Shown: piece after piece, positions 14,635 through 26,500 of the stretch | How positions within the stretch are numbered: the first letter of the stretch is position 1 | How the letters are laid out: each line of letters begins with the position of its first letter | Assembly (NCBI GenBank): GCA_002943765.1 | Contig: PQWQ01000002.1 | Coordinates: forward strand, 4,216,001-4,280,000 | DNA length: 64,000 bases | Direction: 5' to 3' | From: Psoroptes ovis | Lineage: Eukaryota; Arthropoda; Arachnida; Sarcoptiformes; Psoroptidae | The notes under the pieces: model-generated | Database searches by the model: none | The model's input: the letters and a program-made list of their open reading frames with translations, nothing else | What the model was told of the DNA's origin: nothing | Program-made: the position numbers and the translations under genes

Positions 14635-17600
14635 TTCCCCCCATTTCTTAAAAATTTTGGATATAATTTTTGCTGTTGGGCCTGGTGTTAAAGACTTCGT
14701 AAAAACGTCCGCAATTTGATCTTCGCTGGCAATCCACGATATATCGATTTTGTCCTTGATTGATCGCACATGATGATAACGAATGTCCACATGTCTTAAC
14801 TTGTTTGTAATGCCAGCAGTACCATTAATTGTGTTCACTGCGGCTTGATTATCACAATACAATTTACCATTCACATTGATTTGAAATTCTTTCAGCATAT
14901 TCATAGTTCCAACAAGAACTTTTGATGTTTCACTCGCAGCGATGTACTCTGCTTCCAATGTACTTGTTGCAATACAATTTTGACGTTTACTATTCCAATC
15001 TAATGGGCCGTTTAACCAAATTAAATATCCCATTGTAGATTTTCGTGATGGTAAATTTCCGCCCCAATCTGCATCTGAGTAACCGGTAATTTCATCAATT
15101 TTACCACTGTAATAAATACACAAGTCTTTTGTCCATTTCAAATAACGAAACAAGTGCTTAACAGCATTAACATGGACATCTAAAGGATTTTCCAGAAATG
15201 CAGATAATTTCGATACGGCATAGGCAATATCGGGCCTAGTTTTGACGGATAAATACAGCAATGAACCAATTGCTTCTCGATACGGATACGTTGATTTTTC
15301 TCCAGTTTCATTGTCATTCAATTTGATCGAATAATTCATTGGTGTCTTCACGATCTTAGCATCAGCCATATTAAACTGTTCTAATTTACGTTGTATGTAT
15401 GACGATTGACACAACTTGACAATACCATTTTCTCTGTCATACTCATATTGAAAACCAACATATACGTTTGATGTCACAGTTTTGACTTCAAATGATTTAC
15501 ACAAAACTGAATACAAATCATTCAAATCTTTCTCATTTGTAGACAATATTATTCCATCATCGACGTAGATGCACAAAAACGTTGAAGATCGTTCAGTAAT
15601 CGAATAATAAATACATGGATCAAAAATAGACTGTTTGAAATTTAATTTTAGTATCACCTCACTAAATCGGTTGTTCCAAGCACGTGGTGATTGCTTCAAC
15701 CCATACAGTCCTTTAACCAATTTGAATACACACCCTGAATCATCTTCAAATCCAGGTGGTTGATCCACATATACGTCTTCTTCAAGTATGCCATTCAAAA
15801 ATGCTGTGCATACGTCGAACTGTTTTATGAACATTTTCTGTGAAGCAGCAATTGCAAACATCAATCTGATTGAATCATTTCTAGCTACAGGTGCGTATGT
15901 TTCACTGAAGCTATCATATCGTTGTTTGTTACCTAGAGCCACAAGCCTGGCTCGGTATCTTCCGTCATCTTTAATTCGATAAACCCACTTCAATCCGATG
16001 ACGTGTTGGTTATTTCGCTGAACTGGTATCCAAGTATTGTTTTTGTTGATATTTTCTATTTCTTCGTTCATGGCTTCAAGCCATTTATCACTATCAACAC
16101 AGTTCACTGCTTCACTATATGTTGAAGGTTCAGACATGGCACTTAAACATATCACATTTGATGATCTCAACGAGTTGATTCTTTCAATATTACGTTCATA
16201 CTGTTTGTTTTTGGTGCCTAACGGTCTGCCCTTTGATTTCGGGCTTTTCACAATTAATGTTGATTCATCATCAGTTGTATCAAAGAACATATCATCATGA
16301 AATTCACTAAAAATCATTTCGTTTTGGTCACTTTTGTCACTTTTCACTATCACATGATCATCATTACACATTGTTGTTTTCATCAGTGAACATTTAACTT
16401 CTTCAATAAATTTAACAGATGATACTCGTTGGATGCATCGTTGACGAGGATTATACACACGATAAATTGATGTTGATTCTTCATATCCAACAAGGTACAC
16501 ATCACATGTTTTTGATTCGAATTTACGATGATGACTTTTCACTAGTGCTTTGCCACAGGACCCGATGATTCTCAAATGACCTATTGAAGGTTTCCGACCG
16601 TGCCACTTCTCATATGGGGTAACACCATCGCTACTACAAATGCGATTAAACAAATATGCGGTCGTATTGACCATTTCATCCCATAAATAATACGGTAATC
16701 TGGCAGACAGTCGTATGGTCCGGGCGTGATCATTCAAATTTCTTATTTCACGTTCAGCAAAGCCGTTCTGTTGAGGTGTGTACGGAACACTTGTCTCATG
16801 TTTGATGACTTTCATTCTCATAAAGTCGGCCATTTGTTCATTCACAAATTCTGTTCCGTTGTCTGAACGTAGCACTAGAATATCGTGACCAGTTTCAATC
16901 TTTGTTTCACTGTAACACAATTTAAATTTGACAATCACTTCACTTTTGTTTTTCATGAAATACACTTTTCTATAAGAGCTGAATTCGTCTTTAAAAATCA
17001 CATAATAACGATTGCGATGAATTGATTCGTCGATTGGTCCACACACATCGGCATGCAAAATTTGGCCGGATTCACATACACGTTTCACAGATTTAGAAGG
17101 ATGAGTTGTTTCAGTCAGTTTGCCTTCGATGCACGATGAACACATTGTATAACCATCTTCTAAACTAGTCGGTATGTCGAGAACACTTTGTTTTGTTGAC
17201 ATTTCACGAATGCGATCACAATTTATATGTCCTAACCTTTCATGCAACAAACTTAACGATGGTTTTGTCACAAAATTAACACATGATTTATCAACTCTCA
17301 CACAACACTTGTACAAATTACGAAGTTCATGACCCTTCTCGCCATATATGATTGGTCGGTCATCTTTATATATCACTAGATGTTTCTTCATACCACCAAA
17401 GCTAATGCCGTCTTTATCGGTGATCTTCCCAAGTGAAATTAGATTATAAAGACTACTCGGCATAAATAAAACGTTCGTAAGTGTTACACCAGTCCATGAT
17501 GAACCATTAAAGAATTTGCACTGAATAGTGCCGATACCACGAGGACTGTCGGATGATGAAACTTCGTTGTATCCACTTACGGCAAAAGCACGAGCGTCAT

Positions 17601-18525
17601 CTTCACTTGTAAACAATTGTAAATCACAAAATAAATCTTTGTTGTTGCAAATGCTTTCAGATGCACCGGTGTCGATCCAAAACACGGCATCGTCACGTGA
17701 TAATTGTGGTAGAACACAGGCGAGAGCAACGTTGGTGTTGTGATGATGGTTAGCTCTGTTGATCGCATCGTTGTTTCGTGGACCATTCTTCAGCAATCGA
17801 CAATATTTCTTAATATGTCCAGCTCTCCCGCAATTGTAGCATTTTACGATCGGGCGTTGTTTGTCAAATCTTTTCTTGGATTTACCTGGCATAGCCAGAA
17901 CAGCATTATTTAAATCCAAGTCCGCCGATCCCCTTGGTTCATCCATTGCGGCCGTCGATTCGTTGCGACGATTTAAACGAGTTTGTTTTCGTAGAACCAA
18001 GTCTTCAACTTCAGCAAGCGTAACAGTGATTTTATCTTTGGACATGACTTCGATACCATCAGCAACGCCATCATACTCCGGTGGGAGTATAGAAAGTACT
18101 TTACGTACTACTGCCTCTTCAGGCAAATCGGCTTTGGCGCTACGTAGTTCGGTCACTATGTTTCTAAGCTCAACAAAAGAGTTAGAAAGTGATGCACCGA
18201 ATTTAAAGCTGTAGTATCGGTCCCACAGGCTATTGACGTTGCGTTTTTCTGCTCCACGATAGTAACCGACAATTGCGTCATAGTAGGCCTTCGCAGTTGT
18301 CAAGGACTCGATGCGTACGTGGTTTTCGTCATCAAGGCTCTGCGATATGATTCGCTTAGCGCGTGCTTCCAAAGCACGGTACTGATCATCAGCGTCAGCC
18401 GGGGGTTCAGCCAAGACGTGACCAAGCACTTGATGTTCTGCCAGGAGGATGTCGATGAACGTCTTCCAGCGATTAAAGTTGCGGCCATTTAACACCACGA
18501 TACCGTCCTTCACGTGTGAGCCCAT
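14629..18525 (-). CDS. Copia-type Gag-Pol polyprotein, intact
   Basis: One ORF of 1,298 codons from the ATG at 18523-18525; the frame stays open for 15 further codons into the 5' LTR, with another ATG at 18570. Rough nucleotide landmarks: gag from the start; CCHC zinc knuckle CYNCGRAGHIKKYC near 17804-17845; aspartic protease WIDTGASES near 17655-17684; integrase His region ERLGHINCDRI, then core LRSDNGTEF near 16850-16874 and PQQNGFAERE; reverse transcriptase with FDVCTAFLNG, GLYGLKQSPRAW and the catalytic YVDD near 15560-15570; RNase H with GYSDADWGG near 15062-15087 and STLEAEYIAAS. All hallmark residues are present. Gag packages the RNA, protease cleaves the polyprotein, integrase inserts the cDNA, and RT/RNase H makes it. 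The length is normal for copia elements with a single fused ORF. Confidence 0.96.
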   Translation of the reverse strand: MGSHVKDGIVVLNGRNFNRWKTFIDILLAEHQVLGHVLAEPPADADDQYRALEARAKRIISQSLDDENHVRIESLTTAKAYYDAIVGYYRGAEKRNVNSLWDRYYSFKFGASLSNSFVELRNIVTELRSAKADLPEEAVVRKVLSILPPEYDGVADGIEVMSKDKITVTLAEVEDLVLRKQTRLNRRNESTAAMDEPRGSADLDLNNAVLAMPGKSKKRFDKQRPIVKCYNCGRAGHIKKYCRLLKNGPRNNDAINRANHHHNTNVALACVLPQLSRDDAVFWIDTGASESICNNKDLFCDLQLFTSEDDARAFAVSGYNEVSSSDSPRGIGTIQCKFFNGSSWTGVTLTNVLFMPSSLYNLISLGKITDKDGISFGGMKKHLVIYKDDRPIIYGEKGHELRNLYKCCVRVDKSCVNFVTKPSLSLLHERLGHINCDRIREMSTKQSVLDIPTSLEDGYTMCSSCIEGKLTETTHPSKSVKRVCESGQILHADVCGPIDESIHRNRYYVIFKDEFSSYRKVYFMKNKSEVIVKFKLCYSETKIETGHDILVLRSDNGTEFVNEQMADFMRMKVIKHETSVPYTPQQNGFAEREIRNLNDHARTIRLSARLPYYLWDEMVNTTAYLFNRICSSDGVTPYEKWHGRKPSIGHLRIIGSCGKALVKSHHRKFESKTCDVYLVGYEESTSIYRVYNPRQRCIQRVSSVKFIEEVKCSLMKTTMCNDDHVIVKSDKSDQNEMIFSEFHDDMFFDTTDDESTLIVKSPKSKGRPLGTKNKQYERNIERINSLRSSNVICLSAMSEPSTYSEAVNCVDSDKWLEAMNEEIENINKNNTWIPVQRNNQHVIGLKWVYRIKDDGRYRARLVALGNKQRYDSFSETYAPVARNDSIRLMFAIAASQKMFIKQFDVCTAFLNGILEEDVYVDQPPGFEDDSGCVFKLVKGLYGLKQSPRAWNNRFSEVILKLNFKQSIFDPCIYYSITERSSTFLCIYVDDGIILSTNEKDLNDLYSVLCKSFEVKTVTSNVYVGFQYEYDRENGIVKLCQSSYIQRKLEQFNMADAKIVKTPMNYSIKLNDNETGEKSTYPYREAIGSLLYLSVKTRPDIAYAVSKLSAFLENPLDVHVNAVKHLFRYLKWTKDLCIYYSGKIDEITGYSDADWGGNLPSRKSTMGYLIWLNGPLDWNSKRQNCIATSTLEAEYIAASETSKVLVGTMNMLKEFQINVNGKLYCDNQAAVNTINGTAGITNKLRHVDIRYHHVRSIKDKIDISWIASEDQIADVFTKSLTPGPTAKIISKIFKKWGEC
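14632..14642 (-). promoter_or_regulatory. Polypurine tract and 3' LTR junction
   Basis: On the minus strand GGGGGGAA directly precedes the LTR start TGTTAG. A purine tract here is the expected plus-strand primer of reverse transcription. It doubles as coding sequence: the last codons TGG GGG GAA TGT TAG read W-G-E-C-stop, so the terminal Cys and stop codons are the first six bases of the LTR. Confidence 0.85.
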
Positions 18526-18529
18526 AACC
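18513..18529 (-). promoter_or_regulatory. Primer-binding site for half initiator tRNA-Met
   Basis: Immediately inside the 5' LTR the minus strand reads GGTTATGGGCTCA. Drosophila copia is known to prime from a cleaved initiator tRNA-Met, pairing with its anticodon-stem region (…GGGCCCAUAACC). Ten bases pair exactly here, and about 13 if one G-U pair is allowed. The gag ATG at 18523-18525 lies within this site. Confidence 0.8.
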
Positions 18530-18797
18530 TGTAAATAATTTAAACTTGCGGAGCTGTTAGAAAGAAACAAACAAAATTATAAATGCGCAGAAGCTGTGGG
18601 TATGCTTGCTGTAAACTGCGTTAACCACCCAGCTTAACATAACTTTTATTTATACAATTTGTAATTTGAAAATATTACAGTTTTTAACAAATTTTTAAGA
18701 AATTAATTAGCATACAATTAATTAATATAATGCGGGGAACATTATGTCAAATTAAAGACAAAACAAAGTACAAAATAATTCTATATAAATTCTAACA
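18530..18797 (-). repeat. 5' LTR of the copia element
   Basis: 268 bp, same sequence as the 3' LTR at 14367-14634. As the upstream LTR for this minus-strand element it should supply the promoter. Identity to its partner indicates recent insertion, because LTRs are identical when a new copy lands. Confidence 0.95.
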
Positions 18798-19079
18798 ATA
18801 TCACCAAAAATATAAAAAAAAAAGAGACAGAAATAGAAATGCATTAAAATAATCGATAATTTTATTTTATTTTTGAAAAAAAAGTAAAGGATTTGAGAGG
18901 TTTTAGAGTGAGAAATTTATTGAGAAATTTTTCTTTATTTATTCCATAAATTTCGCATGAAATTACATTAATTCAAACTAAGAGAAAATATTGAATAAAA
19001 TAATAATAGATTTAATTTCATAATTTGAAGTGGATAAAATTTATCATTATTTCAAAGAGTAAATTTTCTGTAATTTAAA

Positions 19080-19118
19080 TTAAGGCCACAGCCAATCAAA
19101 ACTTTTGATTTGGCCTTA
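19080..19118. repeat. Interrupted inverted repeat
   Basis: TTAAGGCCA and AATCAAAA on the left are mirrored by TTTTGATT-TGGCCTTAA on the right. A short extra CAGCC in the left arm would form a bulge. The same bases AAAGAGTAA flank it on both sides (near 19055 and 19119), as a short mobile element or a duplication might leave. Confidence 0.6.
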
Positions 19119-21615
19119 AAGAGTAATTATTTTCATAATTCATGAACGAAATGAAATTTTTCAATTTTTTGTTTTTTTTTTTTTTTTGATTTTGCAATAT
19201 CACAAAAATTCGAAATTGAAATCATATAATTATTATTAGCCAAATTAAATTTATAAATAATTAATTTTTTAATTAAAAAAAAATATCGCAAAGGATTATT
19301 TATGTCAAAACCAAAAATTCGAGTAATGGGTTTTGTTTTTTTGTTTTGATGAAAATCTACTTAACTAATATTATTTTCGAAACAAATATTCAAAAATACT
19401 TTAGCATACTGATTTCATCAAGAATAAAATCAATTATACCAATGAAATTAATTCAATCATCATTGTCGATTCGATAGATTAATTGAATCAAAATGGCAAT
19501 TTGTGACATATTCATATTTCAAGATTGAATTAAAATCGAAATAAGTGCAAAGTTTTATTTTTGTTTTTTTTTTTTGCAAAATGCACCGAAGTCATTAGAA
19601 GAAATTTGATGAAATTTTAATCTTATTAAATGAATTGGTTTTAGAACATTTTTGAAGAAAAATATTTGATTTTTCACTTGCCCATTCCTGGAATCGATCA
19701 AGAGTAAAGTTTAAAAAAATCAATCAAATCAATCGATACAGCTGTAGAAGACTTTTGAGAAAAATTTCTAATCTTAAATCAATGAATTAATGAACTAAAA
19801 AAATATAAAACAAATCAGACACACCTAAGCTTATACCTGGATTTATTGAATTCACAAAGAAAAATAAAAATGAAATTCAAACGAAAATGATCTGTTGGAA
19901 TAATTATTTGAATCATTATCATTTTATTATCTATGATTTTGCATTTTGTGATTCATTATTTATTAATTTTATCAGAATACATTTTTTTTTGTTTTTGTCT
20001 TTGATCATTTCATTGTTTTTTTACCTTTGAACAAAACGGAAAATAAAATTATCTACAATCATTATCATTGTTTTATGAATAGTTTGTCATGTTTTGTTTC
20101 TAGGCATTGTCAATGATAGGTATCGTAAACAGAAATTCACCAAAAAAAAAAAAAAATGAAAAAAACCATAAAACACATACAACAATCAAAAGGTTAGCCA
20201 AGAAACACCTTTATTATGAAGATAATGATTATGGAAAACAAAACAGTGTATACAATTAAATGTAAAAAATAATAATAATAAAAATGAAACGTATATTCAA
20301 ACAGATATAATGAAATACACCATTAATTAATCATATGTTTTCATTTCATTTTGTTATTTTTCATTCGTACAAAATTATTAGTACAATTGGAACATTTCAT
20401 TTCAGAAAAATGAATTCATTTCATAATAATAATAACGATAATAATGAAACAAGGTTAATTAATTTTTGTTTTTCATTTTGTTTTATTTGCTTGGGTTTGT
20501 CAAATTATTGGAGAATATTTACTATTCATTACATTTCATTTGTATGATTTTTCAAATACAAAAAAATAAATTTCGATGTCATAAACCTTGGCTACAGAAT
20601 CGAAGAATCGATCAATGTATGTGTCTATGTTTGCTTGCATGTGTGACCAAGGTAACCTGCCTTGACAAACGAACAACGTAATACAAACAAACTTACTAAA
20701 ACTATCACCAAACTATTCACCAAAACACGCAAACAAATGAAACAAATTCAAACAAAATGATAAAATAGAAAATTAAATGGGAGAAAAATTGACAATTTCT
20801 ATTGAAAAATTATTATTACCTTTATTATTATTATAATCATTGCCATTATTGATATATTTTTAAAATGAAAATATCAAACTGAAATATAAAAATTTTATTT
20901 ATTTTTTCAAGTAAATTGATTTTATTCTTCTTTTTTTCATATCATTACCTTGAATAGTTTTTTTTTGCATTCATCCATCATGATCATAATCATCATTATC
21001 ATTCAGTCATCATCATTATTATTATTATTATTATTGACACAAATGAAATGAAATGAAACTTTTTTTATTTCAATATTTATTTAAACTCAAATGATAATGA
21101 TATTCACGATATATCAGAGAATATTCTCTCATACCTACATGCATAAACACGAATCGTTTTACACGAAAAACGGCGACTTGCAATGACAGTTTTTTTTTGT
21201 TTAATATTTCTGATATAAAAAATAAACGTAAATCACCTGAAATCGAAAAAAAAAATTTGAATCGAAACAGAAAATTTTCATGTTTTCTTTCCACAAAAAA
21301 CTGAAAGTCTGCAGTTTAAAATATTTAGTTGTCCATTAAATTTGCTCCTATCGCAACAATGGAAACGCTCAATGAAAATCGTCGAGAACTTTTTGTACAA
21401 TCTCCAGAAAATATTTATGTCTTCAAACAAATGGTAAATAGCCATGGATATTTTTAGAAATTGAAATAGGAAACCTCATCATCATCATCATCATCGTCGT
21501 CATGATAGCCTTTTATATTGATGTTGGTTTTTTGCCAGATGAAAACTTTTTTTTTATTCAAAATTTCTGAATCATATTTTGACAAATATCTTTAATAAAT
21601 AATCAAAATATATTA

Positions 21616-21656
21616 ATGATGATGATGATGATGATGATGATGTGTGTGTGTGTGTG
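21616..21656. repeat. GAT/GT compound microsatellite
   Basis: About nine GAT units run into about eight GT units. Open frames across it encode only Met or Val-Cys runs and are not credible genes. Confidence 0.9.
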
Positions 21657-23530
21657 CATAAGTGTATATGAATCGTATTACAGTGAAAGGGAAAAATTCA
21701 AAAACAAAAATTTGAAATTTTCACTTGAAAAGTTGACATTTTATTTGATTGAGAAAAAAAATCAAATAAATTTCCAAATTTCTTTTACAATACATTTGCC
21801 ATTCAATGATGCAAATGTTTGAGAAGCATTTTCACACATAGCGATTCACCATTACCATTCTGGTAATTCAAGAAATTCATCAAATTTACGCTCTCGCTGC
21901 TCACTGATTTATGATAATTACATTCACCAAATCTTTCAACTCTTTTTTGTTGAATGTTATGAATGAATTTTTTTTGAAAAATTTTTTGAACCAAAAAAAA
22001 AAAAAAAAAAAAAAATGAAATCAAATTTACTGTAAAATTCTACAATTCTAAGCTCTAAAAATTTTCAAAGGTTTTAGGCAAAATAATAAAGGAAAATTTA
22101 CAAAAAGATTTAAAATGATAATAATAACAATAATGATTATATTCAAAACAATTTCATCGAAATAATTTCAAATTGTATCATCATCATCATCATCATAGTC
22201 CTTGGTATTCTTATTATTTCTATTTGAATTGTTTGGTTTTAGAAATTTTGAATTTCTTTGAATTTAAATTGAAATTGAATGGGCTTCTTTCGTGCTCTCC
22301 ATCACCATCATCATCATTATGATATACTTTCGTTGACAATAATTGTATAATGATGATGAACTTGAAGATAATAAAATAAGTAAACAAACCAAAAAATTTG
22401 TGTTTCTGTAAACAAAGAAACTTTTAGTTGAAATCTTCTCTTTCAAAATTTTATCGCTGTTCGTCATTCAAATAGTTTTGTACCTTCTTTGACTGATGCA
22501 AATTTTTTCTCTCCAAAAGAATTGAATCTTTTCAAACAACAACAACAAAATAATTTGTGTTTTCCTCAAGAATTAAACATTGTTTTGTAACATTTTATTC
22601 GTAGACCTTTATTCTATTCAATTCTATTCAAGCATGATGAAGCAAATTGTAAATTTTTAAATTCTTTTCATTCAATTCTTTCTTCCATTCAATCAATTTG
22701 AAAGGAAAACAATGGAATTTTGAATTTTCAAAGAAAGTTTCAGGAATTTTTTAATTTGAATTCCTTTTCTCTTCCCTTTTTTGTTTTACTAAATTTTTTT
22801 TTTTTTGACAAATTAATTTGCATTAAATTAATGTTTCGATGGTTTTTTTCTTTCAAATATATACTCAGTCTGTTTGCATGGAAAGCATAGAATGTGTGCA
22901 TGGAAATTAAAATTAATAATAAAAAGAAATAATTTTGCAAAACAAAAAAATATTTAAATTGAATTCAGTCTGCGAATCGTGGTGGATGAATGGAATGAAT
23001 GAATGAATTACTATGAATAATAGCATTGAAAAATTTATTTAAAAAATTTCAAAATTACAAAATTTCAAAAAAAAAAAAATTTTCATCATAACAATGAAAT
23101 AAATGAAATGATACGAATGAATGAATGAAACAACATCTGTGCTATTTGGAAATTTTTAATTATTTGAAAATTATATGCTATTTCATTCATTCATTCATTT
23201 TTCACGAATGATTAATTCGCTTCTTCTCAACAACAACAACAACAACAGCGAACGACGATCAGCATGGTATGGATGATGATTATATTCAAATTAATTTTTT
23301 CAAATATGATACATAAAATGATTATATAAAAAAAAATGGTAACACATTTGATGTGCACTTCAATGTGTCAGAGCTTGTCAACATTGTAGCGGCTGACTTA
23401 TTAAATTCGATTAACATTATCATCATCATCAACATCATCGTTGACTTTTAATGTCATAAATGCATCTAGAATTTCATTCTAGATTTAATTTGACATTTCA
23501 ACTAAAAACTTCTCAAAATCCAGACTATGA

Positions 23531-23568
23531 TTTCAGGCAAAAAAAAAAAAATTTTTTTTTGCCTGAAA
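23531..23568. repeat. Snap-back palindrome with A/T core
   Basis: TTTCAGGC, 13 A, 9 T, then GCCTGAAA: a 17-bp stem with about a 4-base loop. The non-repetitive 8-base ends pair perfectly, so this is more than a chance A-tract beside a T-tract. Function unknown. Confidence 0.7.
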
Positions 23569-26500
23569 GGTTTCATTTTTGGAACGGGAAAATTCTGGAC
23601 AAATTTGTTTACCATCATAATCGTCGGTATTTACTCTAAATTTTTGCATATTACATTACATCAATGACAATAAGTTTTGGTGAAATCGAATTTTATTGGA
23701 ATTTAAAATTTTCAGAAGAAAATATTGCAGGAAATTGATTTGTAAATAAATAGAAGAAAAAGAAGAAAAATTCAAATAAAATTTCAAAAATAAACCACTT
23801 ATTTTATTGAATTATGTTGAAATTAAATAAAACTCAAGTTGTTTTTTTTTCATTTTATTTTTCTGGTTCTTTAATATATCATCAAGTATTTTTTCAATTT
23901 ATTATCATCGAAATTTCATTTCCCTCAATGACAAATCATACTTGCTACACAAACAACAATCAATGTAAACAACAAGTCAATGAATTAGAAGTCTATGTGG
24001 CAAAAATTTAAACTTGAACAAAAAAAAATGAAAATCCAACAAAATTAAATTTTAAACAAAATTCAAGCAACAACAATGAGAACAATGAAGTCAAACAATT
24101 GAACAATTGTTTCATTATTCCTTATTATTGTTATTATTAATGTGAATTTTTCTTATGATTTCAAGTTAATCTGAAAACACCAAGCATTGCTTGTTACAAT
24201 TGCTTTTTATAATTGAAGGTAATTGAACTTAATTCAAAACAACATTAATTCCTAAACAACTGACGACGAAATACACGAAAATTCATAGAAAAAAACAAAA
24301 AACAGAAAAAAAACAGTAACAAAAGGCTATTTTTAACCCTTTATTTTTTAGATTTATTCTTTTTCTTCCCCGTATATGATGATAGGATAATGGCAACAAC
24401 CAGAAAAAAAACCAGAAATTTAAAAAAACTGAACAAAACAAAACATCATTAAACATGAAAAAAGACTGAAAATTCATCATTCATACACCTTAATTGTTGT
24501 TGGCAAGTTTTAAGCATCAAAAAAAAAAAAAAAAAACAGAAAAAAGTCATCAAACATTGACCGAACACACAATCAGACATTCAACCAACAACAACTGACG
24601 ATAATAACCCACACACATACTCAAACACACAAGCACAAGACACACACACGCATTTATCATTGTTGTACTAAGCCCGAGAAGATATGCACAATTTACCAGC
24701 AAAAAAATGAACATTGAACTCGATTATTTATTTTTTATTTGTTGTGTCTTTATGCGTCAATGTACGCAAGCATATAATAAACAACAACAACATGATAATG
24801 CATGTTGCACATGAAAATGGTGTTTTGTCGAACAAAAAATTTTGACAAATCCAATTTTAAAATGATATTTGTCAAATGCGTTTAACTTGATTTTGATTTA
24901 AATCTGAATGAAAAAAAAATTCTTCAAAAAGTCAATTTACATTTTCCAACTGGAAACATGGTGTATATTTAAATTTTAAATTCACATCAAATCATTTAAA
25001 ATTCAAAGGATTTATAATTGAAAACATTTGGACAATAAAAACTGCACAAACTTACCTTTAAAAATTAGCCAAAACAATCATTGATATTCGGGTTGTTATT
25101 CGAGGATTAATCAGATCAGATGTTGATTATCATTGAAAATTAAGAGATTCTTCAAATCTTCGAATATCTGAGTGATTTCACGCAATAATTCAATCAATTT
25201 TTGGCAAATATAAAGCAAAAAAATTGTTTAAATTGTTGAAAATTCACGTGTTTTGTCTTTGTCAATAAATTTCTTCACTTTTTTTCAATTTAATCATTTA
25301 AATAATTCAAAAAACAATATTTAGTTTGATATTATGAAGTTAAAACTAAACAACCAATACAAAATAGATAAATAAAATTTAATGTTACAAATGACGTTGA
25401 CAAAAATAGATGAAAATAGGAAAATATTCAATAAATTTTCTCGTGTAAAAAAAAATAATTCATTTGATAATAATGATGGTGGCTTTCACACAAAATAATA
25501 ATTTTGAATCATTACAATCAATTCAATAATTTGAAATAATAATTTTTTTTCACATCTTTTTTTTCTCATTTAAAAATCAAAATAAATAAATCATTGAATC
25601 GTTTTTTGGTTGTCAAGTTGTTGTTACTTGTTAAAGATGATTATTGTCATTATTATTTCTCGTTTTAATAATCATATGAAATTTCAAATGATTGTCGCAT
25701 GGTTTTTTTTTCATTCGTTTGTTTGTTTGTTGTGTTTTGTATTAATCTGAAATGAAATTTTCTATTCAACTTGGCTTTAAGCTTTGCACACACACATTAC
25801 ATAACAATTTATTTGTTCTGCAGAAACAACAGAAAATACAAGAACAACATGCGCAATTTCTCTCCATCAATCCATTCGTTCAGTCATTGATTCATTCATC
25901 TCTTTTCTATCACATGTGTGGACTATGACTGTTTATTGTTGACTGGAATTTATTTTTTTTTTTTACAAATGAAAAATATGAAATAAACAAATATGCGTCG
26001 GCGTTTTTTGTTTGAAAAACATGCGTAATTTTCATCCTTTTTTTTTTGAAAGAGTCGATTCCCCTCAATACTGCCGCTGGCGTAGCGATACGTCTTTGAA
26101 TTTTAAGAATCAAATTTGATTAAAATCTTTAGCGCGAAATTGATGAGAATTCCATTAGCACTGGAATTTCGAATCGTCAGAGAAAATTGTTTCAATTTTG
26201 ATTTCAATTTTTCAATTCAACATCTCAAAATGGTGAAACATCGAGTGTTGATGGATTGATGATTTATTTGCTTTCTTTTCGATGATTAAATTAAAATTTA
26301 ATCGAAAATAAAAATCCAATCAATTTTTTTTTTCGTTCGATTAGAAATTAAAGAAATTTCAAAAAATCTAAAATCATTTTGATCAATCAATTCATTTTTT
26401 TCCCGAGAAAAAATGGCTCAACAATGGTCCATTTTCTAGTTAAAATCAATTGAATTTCGAGGAATTTTGATTTTCTTGGTTTTATAAAATAATTTATGTA

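Larger units (their letters stand above)
14362..18802 (-). mobile_element. Ty1/copia LTR retrotransposon with target-site duplication
   Basis: The element proper is 14367-18797 (4,431 bp) on the minus strand. It has 268-bp LTRs at both ends and is flanked by a 5-bp direct repeat ATATC (14362-14366 and 18798-18802). The two LTRs appear identical base for base, and the single gag-pol ORF has no stop or frameshift, so the insertion is recent and may still be active. Domain order gag, protease, integrase, reverse transcriptase, RNase H (integrase before RT) defines the copia (Pseudoviridae-type) lineage. There is no envelope gene. It sits in gene-poor DNA and interrupts no visible gene. Confidence 0.97.

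Noticed and set aside
14629..18570. Short open frames on the plus strand and in other frames across the copia element
   Set aside because: They are shadows of the gag-pol reading frame with no domain content.
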